Source: an uncultured Vicinamibacterales bacterium | Lineage (GTDB): Bacteria > Acidobacteriota > Vicinamibacteria > Vicinamibacterales > UBA8438 | Direction: 5' to 3' | Assembly: GCA_958295905.1 (NCBI GenBank) | Contig: OY282382.1 | Span: 5,452,910 to 5,516,909 of the forward strand | DNA: 64,000 nucleotides | In this document: positions 16,448 to 27,348 of the stretch, one piece after another | How positions within the stretch are numbered: the stretch's first letter is position 1 | Layout: every line of letters begins with the position of its first letter | Notes under the pieces: generated by a model | Seen by the model: only the letters and a program-made list of their open reading frames with translations | Database searches by the model: none | What the model was told of the DNA's origin: nothing | Made by a program: the position numbers and the translations under genes

Positions 16448-19400
16448 AAGGCCTGCCCGATGCTCAGGTGCAGCGCCGTGAGCCGCTCCCGCTCGCCTGC
16501 GAACTCCTGCCGGTCCAGCTTGAACCCGAGGTCGAGCCGGATCGGACCGAGCGGCGAACGATAGCGTACCCCGAAGCCGGCCGCGCCGCGGATGCGCGCC
16601 AGATCGAAGTTGCCGACCCGGTCGATCACGTTGCCGGCGTCCAGGAAGCCCACCACCTGGAGCGGTCCGAAGACCGGCATCCGCAGCTCCGAGTTCAGCA
16701 CGATCATCGCGTTCCCCCCGGTCGGGAAGCCGTTGGCGCCGATGGTCGATTCGTCACCGAGCCGGTCGAGCGCGAACCCCCGGACGGTGGAGTCGCCCCC
16801 CGCGAAGAACCGCTCGCTCGCGGGCAGGCCGTGGACGAAGGTCAACCGCGCCACCTCCCGGAGCATCGGCGCCCCGCCGTCGGTCAGCACCAGCGTCGAC
16901 GCCTGGAGAAACGTCTCCGTGAAGCTCCGGGCCAGCCCCAGGCGCGCGCCGGCGGCGAAGACCGCCTCGCCCGGCAACCGGCGATACACGAACCCCTGAA
17001 GCACGGTCTTGGCGTACCCGACGGCCGAGCCGACCCGGCGGGACGCCGCCTCGACGTCGACCGCGAGCAGCGTGCCCGCCGTCGGCTCCAACGGATCCGT
17101 TCGCGTGTCCCGCACCAGCCCCGCCGAGAAGGTCGAGAGCGTCACCTCCGGGAACAGCCGGTCGACGAGGGGGCGGTCCTCTGACCGCAACTGCTCGTTC
17201 GTGATCCGGTTCACCCCGTAGGTGTAGCCCACCCGGCCGGTCATCGTGGACCCGATGACCTGCCGGAACTCGGTATTCACGCCCTGCCTGATGAGATCGA
17301 AGCTCGGACGGATCACCTGCTCTGCGAACCCGGACACGAAGAGGTCGGCGGACTGCCGCAACACCCGGGGCTCGCGGTAGTTCAACAAAAACCGGTACTC
17401 GTTCAGTCCCAGGTTCGTCCGGGAGACCTCGCCGGGGCCGCCGCCCTTCGGCCACAGACTGACCCGGGTATACAGATCGATGGACCGGTTGTTCCCCCAC
17501 AGATTGCGCCGGCCGATCTCGAAGAATCCGCGCGGGGCGAACTCCAACCGTTCGGCGGCGGCGCCGCCGGCGGTAGCGCGCAGCCGTTGGCTCGCCTCGA
17601 GTCCGCCGCCGTAGCCGATGCGGGTCGCCGGGGCCTCTTCGACCATCACCACGACGTCGCGGCGGTGCGCCGGACCGTGGCTGAACTCGCGGAGCTCGAC
17701 GCGCCGAAAGACGCCCAGCGCGGTCAGACGCCGGCGGGTCTCGTCGATCTCGTCGCGACCGAGCGGCTCGCCCGCGCGCAGCGCCAGCTCCCGGCGAATG
17801 GTGGATGTGGAAATCTGCCGATTGCCCACCACCAGCACGTGGTCCACGAAGATTCGGGGTCCCTCGCGCACGAGAAACGTGACGTCGGCGTTCTCGCCGG
17901 ACTCGTCGAACCGCAGCGAGACGTCCACCTCCGCCGTTTCGTAGCCCTCGTTGAGATAGCGCAGCAGGATCGCGGAGGCGCCGACCCGGGCCTGCGGCGC
18001 ATGGAACGGCATCCCCGTCCGCACCGCGACGGCGGCGGCCAGATCAGCCTCGCTGAACGCGGTCGCACCTTCGAAGGAGACGACGCCGACCGTCGTCGCG
18101 GGACCTTCGACAACGTCGACGACCAGACGCACCGGCACGACCGCGGGCCCGCCGGCGGCGTCCGGACGTTGTCCGTCGTCACCTGCTTCAGCCGGCTGAC
18201 GCGCCGGCACCACCGCGGGCCCGCCGGCGGCGTCCGGCGGCGCCGCTTCGACGACCCTCGGCCGCACGTCGACGTCGCGGTAGCCGCGGCGCTCGTAGGC
18301 CGCCCGCACCGCGGCCGCCCCCGCCTCCACGACGTCGACGACCAGCGGCGCTCCCGCCGTCACGTCGAAGAGCCCGGCCAGCTCGGCCGCCGGCAGGAGG
18401 AGATTGCCGGTGAACTCGACCGCATCGACGACGTACCGCGCCCCCCGCTCCACCGAGAACATGATCGAGAGCTGACCCGGTTCCTCCAGCCGGCGGTGGG
18501 ACACCCGGGCGTCGCGGTAGCCGAGCCCCTGCAGATGGGCCGTGATTCGCAGACTGGAGTCCTCGAGCAGATCCTCGTCGATCGATCCTTCCCGGGCGAT
18601 GGGGACGAGCTCGTCCACCCGCGCGTCCAGAACCGGATCCCGATCGAACCGGACGGCGACCTGCAATCCGGTCCGGACATCCAGCTCGAGCGACACCGCC
18701 AGCCCGTCCGGGCTCGGCGTGGCCGCATGCGAGAAGCGCGCGGCGTAGAACCGCCGGGACCGGACCTCGTCCTGGTACTCGGCGAGCCGGCGATCGAGCG
18801 CCGCCGGGTCGTAGACGGCCCCCTCCTGAACACCGAGCCGATTCAGCACCGCGGCGCGTTGGGGAGGTCCGACCCCGAGAACCGCGATTCGGTCGATGCG
18901 CGCCCGCGGTCCCGGGTCGACGTCGATGACCAGCCGGCCGTCCGCCCCCGGCGGCCGCGGCGTGATGCGCGCCGCGAACCGGCCGGCATCCCGATAGTAC
19001 TCGCCGAGGAGGGCGGCGACGCCCGCAACCCGTTCGGGCGACACCGCGGCTCCCACCCGGCGCCGAATGAGGTCGGCCGCCTCCTCGATCGGCCGGCCGA
19101 GGGCGTCGAGCACCTCGACCCCGCCCGCGGCGCGCAACGGGGCCAAGTCGTACCGCAGGCTGACCCCCTGCGGCGCGGGAGCGGCGCTGACGCGAACGTC
19201 GACGACGTCGCCCAGACTGAACAGATGGGTGAGGCTCTCCCGCACTTGGCGCATCGACAACGGCTGGCCGGGACGGGTCTCGATGAAGTCGAGCAGGGAG
19301 GGATCGTCGAAGGGCCGCCCGTCACGGAAGAACCGGACCTCCGCGACAGTCCGTCCCGCGAGCGCCTCGGGATCGGCGGCGGCGGCCGGCGCGGTGAGCG

Positions 19401-19512
19401 CCAGCGCCTCCTCTCCGGCGCAGACGTCATGCCCGAACAACCCATCGGCGGCGGCCGGCGCGGTGAGCGCCAGCGCGGCCCCCACCGCGCCGGCGATGGA
19501 GGCTCGGTTCAA
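16444..19512 (-). CDS. BamA/TamA-like outer membrane barrel with multiple POTRA domains
   Basis: The protein has 1022 residues from a TTG at 19512 that forms a TTGA overlap with the tamB stop, which supports this start. A signal region is followed by several POTRA repeats (about 70-640; motifs VAEVRFFRDG, IDRIAVLGVG, VDAVEFTGNL, VGVVSFEGAT, VDHVLVVGNRQIS). The C-terminal surface-antigen barrel follows, with GGDSTVRGFALDRLG and the closing GFGVRYRSPLGPIRLDLGFKLDR and final Phe. Such proteins insert barrels or autotransporters into the outer membrane. Two small internal duplications (69 and 72 bp shifts) extend the signal region and a Pro/Ala linker. Coupling to tamB favours a TamA-like role. 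Confidence 0.88.
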   Translation of the reverse strand: MNRASIAGAVGAALALTAPAAADGLFGHDVCAGEEALALTAPAAAADPEALAGRTVAEVRFFRDGRPFDDPSLLDFIETRPGQPLSMRQVRESLTHLFSLGDVVDVRVSAAPAPQGVSLRYDLAPLRAAGGVEVLDALGRPIEEAADLIRRRVGAAVSPERVAGVAALLGEYYRDAGRFAARITPRPPGADGRLVIDVDPGPRARIDRIAVLGVGPPQRAAVLNRLGVQEGAVYDPAALDRRLAEYQDEVRSRRFYAARFSHAATPSPDGLAVSLELDVRTGLQVAVRFDRDPVLDARVDELVPIAREGSIDEDLLEDSSLRITAHLQGLGYRDARVSHRRLEEPGQLSIMFSVERGARYVVDAVEFTGNLLLPAAELAGLFDVTAGAPLVVDVVEAGAAAVRAAYERRGYRDVDVRPRVVEAAPPDAAGGPAVVPARQPAEAGDDGQRPDAAGGPAVVPVRLVVDVVEGPATTVGVVSFEGATAFSEADLAAAVAVRTGMPFHAPQARVGASAILLRYLNEGYETAEVDVSLRFDESGENADVTFLVREGPRIFVDHVLVVGNRQISTSTIRRELALRAGEPLGRDEIDETRRRLTALGVFRRVELREFSHGPAHRRDVVVMVEEAPATRIGYGGGLEASQRLRATAGGAAAERLEFAPRGFFEIGRRNLWGNNRSIDLYTRVSLWPKGGGPGEVSRTNLGLNEYRFLLNYREPRVLRQSADLFVSGFAEQVIRPSFDLIRQGVNTEFRQVIGSTMTGRVGYTYGVNRITNEQLRSEDRPLVDRLFPEVTLSTFSAGLVRDTRTDPLEPTAGTLLAVDVEAASRRVGSAVGYAKTVLQGFVYRRLPGEAVFAAGARLGLARSFTETFLQASTLVLTDGGAPMLREVARLTFVHGLPASERFFAGGDSTVRGFALDRLGDESTIGANGFPTGGNAMIVLNSELRMPVFGPLQVVGFLDAGNVIDRVGNFDLARIRGAAGFGVRYRSPLGPIRLDLGFKLDRQEFAGERERLTALHLSIGQAF
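18136..18237. repeat. In-frame 72-bp-shift duplication in the POTRA linker
   Basis: The sequence encoding PDAAGGPAVVP occurs twice, exactly 24 codons apart. The shared DNA runs for about 30 bp in each copy. It lengthens a linker between POTRA modules. Confidence 0.8.
19378..19477. repeat. In-frame 69-bp-shift duplication in the signal-peptide region
   Basis: The DNA encoding ALALTAPAAA is present twice, 23 codons apart, so the barrel protein has a doubled hydrophobic leader around GLFGHDVCAGEE. Confidence 0.75.
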
Positions 19513-22500
19513 AATGCATGCCTCACGCGAAAATCCAGCGCGTAGGTGCGATCTTCGTTCTGCGACAGAATCCACGTCATCCGCTCGCTCTGGTCGTGCT
19601 CGAGAACGACGATGAGATCGCGGTTGGCGCCGCTGATCGCCCGCGAGAGCGTGACGTGGGTCCGATCGGATATCCGCTTGCCGATGAGCATCCGCGCCGT
19701 CGGGTTGAGCTCCGCCGACTGCCGGGAGGACGGGTCGCCGCCCAGCGACGGGGTAATCTGGAACGTGTCGACGCCGAACGAGTCCTGGACGACGCGGCCG
19801 ACGCTCGAGGACAGGGGGCTGGTCAACAGACGTGCGGCGCCGGCCTGAAACCGCTGCTGCTGGGCCAGCTCGGGAGCGCGCGCGGCCCGCAGGTCCGCGC
19901 TCTGGGGGTCGCGGGTGTCGCCGAGCAGGAGCGACAGAACGTCCACCTCCGGAAGGGGCGGATCCGAGGACAGCGCGGGGACCAGCCCGTCCGGGGTGCC
20001 CGTCGCCCGGACCATCACCCGATAGGTCTGACCGGGCACGCGCACGTCGGTCTCGACCTCGACGTCGACGAAAGGCTCGATCCGGTTCAGGTTGGCGAAC
20101 CCGATCGTCCCGTGGTTCAATCGGTACCGGTTGCCCTCGAAGAACGCCGTGCCCCGCTCGAGCTCGACCGTCCCCAGCAGCACCGGCCGGTCGTAGGTCC
20201 CCTGCAGGGTCAGCTCGGCGCTCGACACGATGCGCGCCAGGTCGTTGTCGATCCGCAGGCTGGAAGGCGCGTCGATCCGGACGTCGAAGCTCAGCGGCAG
20301 CCCCGGCTCCTCCGCCCGGGCGTCGCCGCCCGCCGCCCCGCCGCCGAACAACCCGCCCGCCGCATCGAGCCCATTGAAGAGCACCGCGTCACGCACGTCG
20401 ACGGTGCCGGCCAGAACCGGCCTGTCCGGCGGTCCCCGCAGGACCAGATCGGTGTCGACGTTCGAGCGGAACCCCTCCGGAAACCGCAGTTGCATATCGC
20501 GGCCGCTGGCGGTGATCCCCAGTTCGCCGAGCTGGAGACCATCGACCCCCGCGCGCCCGCCGAGCTGGACCGGACCGGATCCCATCGACGCCACCATGTC
20601 GTCGAACCGGATGGCGCCCCGCTCGAAGATGATCCGCCCGTTGATCCGCTCGAGCGCGTGCGGCAGCGAGATGTGCCGGATGCGTCCGTCCCGCACCGCC
20701 GCCTGCCCGGTCAGCACCGGCTGCCGCACGGTGCCGGCGACCTCGGCGTCCACCACGGCCGATCCCGCCCCCCGCAGGCTCTGGAACATCCCCTGCAGGA
20801 TGTCGAGATTGGCGTTTCCGTCGACGCCGACCGAGACCTCGTCGGACGCCAGGTCCACCACCCCCGCGAGGTCGAGGGCGGTGCCGGCGCCGGTCAGGCG
20901 CAACTGATCGATACCGATGACCCGCCGGTCGAGCGTGAGCCGGATAGGCCCCTCGTTCCGGATCTCGTAGTCGAGCAGGCTCAGGTCCATCCGCTGGATG
21001 GTGGCCGTGGCGTCCAGGCGATCCCAGTTCCGCAGCTCGCCGACGACGTCCAGCGAGCCGCTCAACACCGCCTTCGTATACGGAGACCATTCGGGTACGA
21101 ACATCCGGACATAGGGATCCAGAGACCAGTCCGCGACCCGCAGCGAAAGGTCGGCCTCTTGCGCGCCCGCGAGGGATACCCGCCCCGCGGCGGAGAACGC
21201 CACCGTCGATGACGCGCCCTCCAGATCGAGCCGGACCTCCCCGTCCCGGACGTCGAGCTGGCCGGTGATGTGTCCGACCTCCTCGTCCCCGATACGCAGA
21301 TCGCTGATGGTGGCGCGGACCGCGTAGCGGGGGTTGTCGAGAAACCCCGCCCCGGAGGCGATGCCGGCGACGGTGCCGGACGGCGGCCGCGGCAATGCCG
21401 GCAGGAACTCCAGGGTGCCGACGTCGACGTCGCGGGCGTCCAGATTGAACGAGTAGGACGCGTCCCACTCGATGAACGCGGCTCCCGTAGCCGAGCCTGC
21501 GCCCTTCCGGATATCGAGTCCGTTCAACCGCACACCGGTGCCTTCGAAACGCAGGTCGGCGGCGGCGGAGTCGAAGGGCTCGCCGTAGGCCGTCGGCTGA
21601 TCGAGGCGCAGCCGTCCCACCCCGAACAACCGCCGATAGGCCCCGTACAGCCGCATCTCGCCGGTGGCCGGTCCGTCGATGAGATAGCCCTCCCGGAGGC
21701 CGAACGCGGCGCGGATGCTCGCGGCCGGAAACGACTCCAACTGCACGAGGGCGTTCATTTCCTCGCCGCCGTCGTTCCGCGGCCGCGCCAGCGAGAACTG
21801 CCCATCGACCCGGAGGACGCCGTCGCCGCGGCGAAATTCCCCCCTGATGACGTCCAGATACGCGTTCTCGACCAGGAACTCGCCGCGGCCGGCGCCCCAT
21901 TCGACGTTCCAGGCCCGCACCCCCCCGCCCGCGAAGGCCGCTTCGATGCGGGGCGACGCCAGGTCCCCGAGCAGGATGCCGTCGAGGGTGCCGTAGCCGT
22001 CGACCGCGAACGGATCGGTCGGCGCCCCGACCGCGGTCATGACCGCGGCCATCAACCGGTCGCTCTCCTGCCAGTTCGAGCTCGCCACCTCGAAGGGAAT
22101 CCGGGTGTCCGCCCCCCAGGCGGTGCGTCCCTGAAACGCGATGCGGGTCGACGGCGTGGCCAGGTGTCCCCTCTCCAGCGCCAGCTCCGCATTCGTCGCC
22201 CGGTACTCGACCTGCCCGCCGAACTGGAACGTCCGGGTCGTCAGGTCGGGCGGCTGCTCCCGCCGGGCGGCGACCGCCCCCGGCGCGGCGGGGCCCGGAT
22301 CGGCGCCGGCGAGCTGCACCCCCGCCGGTGGATCGAGCCGGACGCCGCCCTCGCCGCGAAAGTCGGCGAACCCGCCGATCGGCCACTCGAGACGGTTCCG
22401 GCCGGAAGCCAGGGCCACCGGCTGAATCCCGCGCACCTCGAGGGCGCGCGCCAGGGGCGCGAGCCCGACGCCGGCGTACCGGACATCGAACGCCGCCTGC

Positions 22501-23900
22501 CCGGGCGCGGCCGCCCCGAGAGGCGCCATCGAGAAGTCGAACTCCGCCTCCCCGCCATAGGGCGCGGCCCCGCCGCTGACCTCGAACCGGTCGTGCCGCC
22601 ACACGAGGTCGCCGGCCAGCGCCGGGAAGCGCACGGGGTCGATGCCCGCGACCTCGCTCGTGAACGATCCCCGGAGGTCGTGGCCCCCCTCGAACTTGTG
22701 GAACGTGCCGCTGAAGTGTCCGAGACCCGAGGCGGTGAAGTTGTCGCGGGCGAAGAAGATCTCCCGCATGCGGGCGAATTCGATGTCCGATTCGAGCGTG
22801 TAGAACATCTCGGGGAAGTTCGCCAGGTCGACGTCGCCCTGCAGGCGCGTCGTCGTGCCGTCGGTCTCCAGGTCGATCCGGGTCAGCCGGACGTCGGCGC
22901 GGTCGACCAGGAAATCGGTCTCCAAGCCGATCCCCATCGGCTCGAAGTCCCCGATCCGAAGGATGCCGCCGGACGACGCGGCATGACCGCGGTAGTCGAG
23001 GACCTTGGTGATCGTGAGATCCATGTCCGGCAGGCTGACGCTCCAGTTCGAGCCGTGGTCCTCGAAGCGGAATTGGCCCCGGGATGCGTTCAGATACTGC
23101 AGGGTGGTCACGAACCGCCGCCCGGCCTCCGCGTGCGACTCGGCCGGGTCCGGGGGCGCGGCCTCCCCACCCCCGCCCGCGGGTTCTCCCGGCGCGCCGG
23201 CGGCGGTCTCCGGATCGGCCTGGCGCACGAAGGCGGGGAAGCTCTGGCGGCCGTCGGGAAACGACTCCGCCAGCATCCGCCAGTTCCGCATATGCACCGC
23301 ATCGGCGAGGAACTCGCCGTGCAGCAGCGCCGACCAGACCACCGACAGGGTGATCTCCTCCGCGGTGAGGAAGGGCCGGTCGCCGGGCCTCAACCCGCCG
23401 ATGGTGAGATCCTCCACGACGAACCGGCCGCGCAACAGATAGATGCCGATCCGGCCGATGCTGACCTCGCGCTCGAGATAGCCGCCCAGCGCCTGCTCCG
23501 CCCGCGCGCGGACGGCGGGGCCGAGGTCTATGGTGACCACCCCGACGAGCGCAACCGCGACGAGGACGGCGGCCCCCGCGATGCCCCGCCGCAGGTACCG
23601 GCGGGACCACCACACGGTCCACGCCGGGCGGAGCGCGCGAGACGGGGTCTCCGGCGGCGGATCCGGCGCCGGTTGCGCCGTCGAATCCGAATCGGGAACG
23701 CGCGGGGCGCCGCCTTCCGGCGGAACCGCCGGCCCGGCCCGCGCGCCGCCGGCCGGCGCCCCCGCTTCCCGTCCGACCGCTTCCGCGGGGGTCTGCGGGT
23801 CTCCCGGGAGCAGGCCGGGCGGGGAACCGTCGTCCGGCGGCCCGGCTTCCCGCCCCACCGGCCCTGGGGTCTCCGGGCCTCCCAGGCCCAGGCTAGTCAC
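19509..23900 (-). CDS. tamB: TamB-like translocation and assembly module protein
   Basis: The protein has 1463 residues. A Pro/Gly-rich N-terminal stretch (1-90) precedes one membrane segment (about 108-130, GIAGAAVLVAVALVGVVTIDL). A very long beta-rich region of AsmA/TamB type follows, with recurring DIRKGAG, VDVGTLEF and AGTVDVRDAVL-like strands. The C-terminal DUF490/TamB domain is clear (GTAFFEGNRYRLNHGTIGF, then ELNPTARMLIGKRISDRTHVTLSR and a final Phe). Such proteins bridge inner and outer membranes as a hydrophobic groove, moving phospholipids or helping barrel insertion with the partner encoded immediately downstream. The GTG start overlaps the stop of the biotin-carrier gene. A downstream start near 90 is possible. 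Confidence 0.9.
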   Translation of the reverse strand: MTSLGLGGPETPGPVGREAGPPDDGSPPGLLPGDPQTPAEAVGREAGAPAGGARAGPAVPPEGGAPRVPDSDSTAQPAPDPPPETPSRALRPAWTVWWSRRYLRRGIAGAAVLVAVALVGVVTIDLGPAVRARAEQALGGYLEREVSIGRIGIYLLRGRFVVEDLTIGGLRPGDRPFLTAEEITLSVVWSALLHGEFLADAVHMRNWRMLAESFPDGRQSFPAFVRQADPETAAGAPGEPAGGGGEAAPPDPAESHAEAGRRFVTTLQYLNASRGQFRFEDHGSNWSVSLPDMDLTITKVLDYRGHAASSGGILRIGDFEPMGIGLETDFLVDRADVRLTRIDLETDGTTTRLQGDVDLANFPEMFYTLESDIEFARMREIFFARDNFTASGLGHFSGTFHKFEGGHDLRGSFTSEVAGIDPVRFPALAGDLVWRHDRFEVSGGAAPYGGEAEFDFSMAPLGAAAPGQAAFDVRYAGVGLAPLARALEVRGIQPVALASGRNRLEWPIGGFADFRGEGGVRLDPPAGVQLAGADPGPAAPGAVAARREQPPDLTTRTFQFGGQVEYRATNAELALERGHLATPSTRIAFQGRTAWGADTRIPFEVASSNWQESDRLMAAVMTAVGAPTDPFAVDGYGTLDGILLGDLASPRIEAAFAGGGVRAWNVEWGAGRGEFLVENAYLDVIRGEFRRGDGVLRVDGQFSLARPRNDGGEEMNALVQLESFPAASIRAAFGLREGYLIDGPATGEMRLYGAYRRLFGVGRLRLDQPTAYGEPFDSAAADLRFEGTGVRLNGLDIRKGAGSATGAAFIEWDASYSFNLDARDVDVGTLEFLPALPRPPSGTVAGIASGAGFLDNPRYAVRATISDLRIGDEEVGHITGQLDVRDGEVRLDLEGASSTVAFSAAGRVSLAGAQEADLSLRVADWSLDPYVRMFVPEWSPYTKAVLSGSLDVVGELRNWDRLDATATIQRMDLSLLDYEIRNEGPIRLTLDRRVIGIDQLRLTGAGTALDLAGVVDLASDEVSVGVDGNANLDILQGMFQSLRGAGSAVVDAEVAGTVRQPVLTGQAAVRDGRIRHISLPHALERINGRIIFERGAIRFDDMVASMGSGPVQLGGRAGVDGLQLGELGITASGRDMQLRFPEGFRSNVDTDLVLRGPPDRPVLAGTVDVRDAVLFNGLDAAGGLFGGGAAGGDARAEEPGLPLSFDVRIDAPSSLRIDNDLARIVSSAELTLQGTYDRPVLLGTVELERGTAFFEGNRYRLNHGTIGFANLNRIEPFVDVEVETDVRVPGQTYRVMVRATGTPDGLVPALSSDPPLPEVDVLSLLLGDTRDPQSADLRAARAPELAQQQRFQAGAARLLTSPLSSSVGRVVQDSFGVDTFQITPSLGGDPSSRQSAELNPTARMLIGKRISDRTHVTLSRAISGANRDLIVVLEHDQSERMTWILSQNEDRTYALDFRVRHAF

Positions 23901-24452
23901 CCGCGCCCTCCGCGGTCAGGGTGACGAGCACGCCGCCTGCCTCCACCGAATCGCCGGGGGCCGCCCGCACGTCGGACACCACACCGCCGGCCGGCGACGC
24001 GACCTCGTTCTCCATCTTCATCGCCTCGACCACCGCGAGCCCCTGTCCCGCGGCGACGCGATCTCCCGGCTCGACGAGCACCCGCACGACGCGGCCGGGC
24101 ATCGGCGCCGCGACCGCGTGGTCGCCGCCGTCCTGCGCCGCGCCGGCGCGGCGGCGCCGGCGACCGTCGGACACGCGGACCCGGATCCGGCGGCCCCCGA
24201 TGCCCACCGCCCACTCGCCCGGGGCGGCCTCGTCGCCCCGCACCGCGCGGCTCGCCCGTCCCGACGCGGGCAGAATCATCGAGAGGCGTCCCCGGCCGAG
24301 CGCCGACACGTCCACCTCGCGGGTCGTGTCGTCCCAGTGCAGCGCGAACCGGTCGCCGGCGCCGTCCGTCCCGATCGGTTCGACGGTCACCAGCCGTCGC
24401 CGGCCGGCCGCTTCGACCTGCACCCGCATCGGGCCGCGCGAAGTCGCCGCCA

Positions 24453-24453
<1 letters not shown>
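23893..24453 (-). CDS. Biotin carboxyl carrier protein of an acyl-CoA carboxylase
   Basis: The 186-residue protein ends in a biotinyl domain with the target Lys in VEAMKMENEVASPAGG, followed by a second half-motif (VRAAPGDSVEAGGVLVTL). The N-terminal 100 residues are poorly conserved and basic in the middle (DGRRRRRAG). The ATG overlaps the stop of accC as ATGA, so translation is coupled. It carries CO2 on biotin between the carboxylase and the carboxyltransferase. The carboxyltransferase beta gene is found about 12.6 kb away at 38560. Confidence 0.88.
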
Positions 24454-25961
<1,508 letters not shown>

Positions 25962-26228
25962 GTCAAGGGCGCGGCATGCCGAACCGGGTCTTCCGCCGGG
26001 CGTGATCCCGCGGCCGCCCGCGCCGGCAGGCGTCGTCATCAGCCCCTGGTGAACGTCCCGCGCCGCACCAGGACCGGGGGCGGCACGGCTGACGAGGCGC
26101 GACGTGGGAGCAGGAGGCGGCCTCCTTTCCACAGTCTACGCCAATCCCGCCCGAGTTCCCAGAATTGAAGGAGTGAAGGAGCGCCGGGCCGCGACGCCCG
26201 CAACACGCATCCCTGCGGCGCAGACTGC

Positions 26229-26234
26229 TAGAAT
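26229..26234 (+). promoter_or_regulatory. Possible -10 box of the parvulin-like gene
   Basis: TAGAAT lies 27 bp upstream of the ATG at 26261. No matching -35 element is convincing. Confidence 0.3.
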
Positions 26235-26260
26235 GCGGTTGGTTCCCGGTTCTGTGACCG

Positions 26261-27178
26261 ATGCTCCGAGATGTCCCCCACGATCGCCCCGCGCTCGGAC
26301 CGGAACCGGGCCGAACGCGGTCCGGCCGCGGGTCAAGGTGGCTCCACGATCCGCTCATGCTCTTTCTGCTGCTGGGGGTCGGCGTATTCGCGCTCGACCA
26401 CCGGCGGGAGGGCGGCGCGCAGGGGGGCCGCGTGATCGAGGTCACCGGGGACCAGGTTGAGCAGCTCCGCACGCGCTGGACGGCGCAATGGGGCCGACCC
26501 CCGACCGGTCCCGAACTGCAGGCGCTGATCGAAGGGGCCGTTGACGAGGAGCTCCTCTATCGCGAGGCGCAGCGGCTGGGCCTCGACCGCGGGGACGCGA
26601 TCGTGCGGCGACGGCTCGCCCAGAAGCTGACGTTCTTGCTGGAGGACGCCGGCGACCGGGCGGCGCCGACGGCGGACGAGGTCGCGGCGCACTACGCGCG
26701 GAACGCCGAGCGCTACCGGCGGCCCCGGCGGACGACGTTCGACCACGTGTTCCTGTCGGCGGATCGCAGGACCGACCCGGCGGGCGACGCGGCCACCTTG
26801 CTGGGCGGGATCGGTGCCGGCGACGACGGCTGGAAGCGCCTCGGCGACCCCTTCATGCTGGCCCGCACGTACGCGGACAGAACGGACCCCGAGATCGCAG
26901 GCCTGTTCGGGACCGGCTTCGCGGATGCCGTGTCCGCGCTCCCGGCGGGCGGCTGGAACGGACCCATCGCGTCGACGTACGGCATGCACCTGGTCCGGGT
27001 GCGCGACCGGCGACCCGCCCGCGCGCCACGGCTCGAAGAGCTTCGCGATCGGGTCGTCGCCGACCTGCGCGGGGAGCGCCGGCGCGACCACCGCCGGGCC
27101 GCGTACCGGGCGCTGCGAGACGACTACGCGGTGCAGCTTCCGGCGGGAGGCGGCGTCGCATCGGCGCAAGACCAGTGA
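26261..27178 (+). CDS. Membrane-anchored parvulin-like peptidyl-prolyl isomerase
   Basis: The 305-residue protein has one membrane segment (about 32-46, PLMLFLLLGVGVFAL) and a periplasmic body. Residues 55-150 look like a SurA/PpiC-type helical domain (LIEGAVDEELLYREAQRLGL, ADEVAAHYARNAERYRRP). The end contains a parvulin-type core with the recognisable LPAGGWNGPIASTYGMHLVRVRDRRPA block. It should help fold exported proteins. The first residues are Arg/Pro-rich, and a later start near the membrane segment is possible. A DUF3604 gene follows 170 bp downstream with its own ribosome site. Confidence 0.75.
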   Translation: MLRDVPHDRPALGPEPGRTRSGRGSRWLHDPLMLFLLLGVGVFALDHRREGGAQGGRVIEVTGDQVEQLRTRWTAQWGRPPTGPELQALIEGAVDEELLYREAQRLGLDRGDAIVRRRLAQKLTFLLEDAGDRAAPTADEVAAHYARNAERYRRPRRTTFDHVFLSADRRTDPAGDAATLLGGIGAGDDGWKRLGDPFMLARTYADRTDPEIAGLFGTGFADAVSALPAGGWNGPIASTYGMHLVRVRDRRPARAPRLEELRDRVVADLRGERRRDHRRAAYRALRDDYAVQLPAGGGVASAQDQ

Positions 27179-27348
27179 GTGCGGCCGCCATGAACAAATA
27201 TCAGGGTCATCGGGGGGCTCGCCTCGAACCCGGGAGAGTCCCCCCCTGCCGGAGAATCGCACCCTTCGACGACCCCAGTCCGTCTATCCGAAGATCGTGA
27301 CGTGACGAACCACTGGACGCGCCCCCGGGGCGCACGGGAGGCTTTCGC

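Noticed and set aside
26113-26127. AGGAGGC/GCCTCCT hairpin
   Set aside because: The loop is too small, no T run of useful length follows, and it may simply contain a ribosome-binding-site-like sequence.
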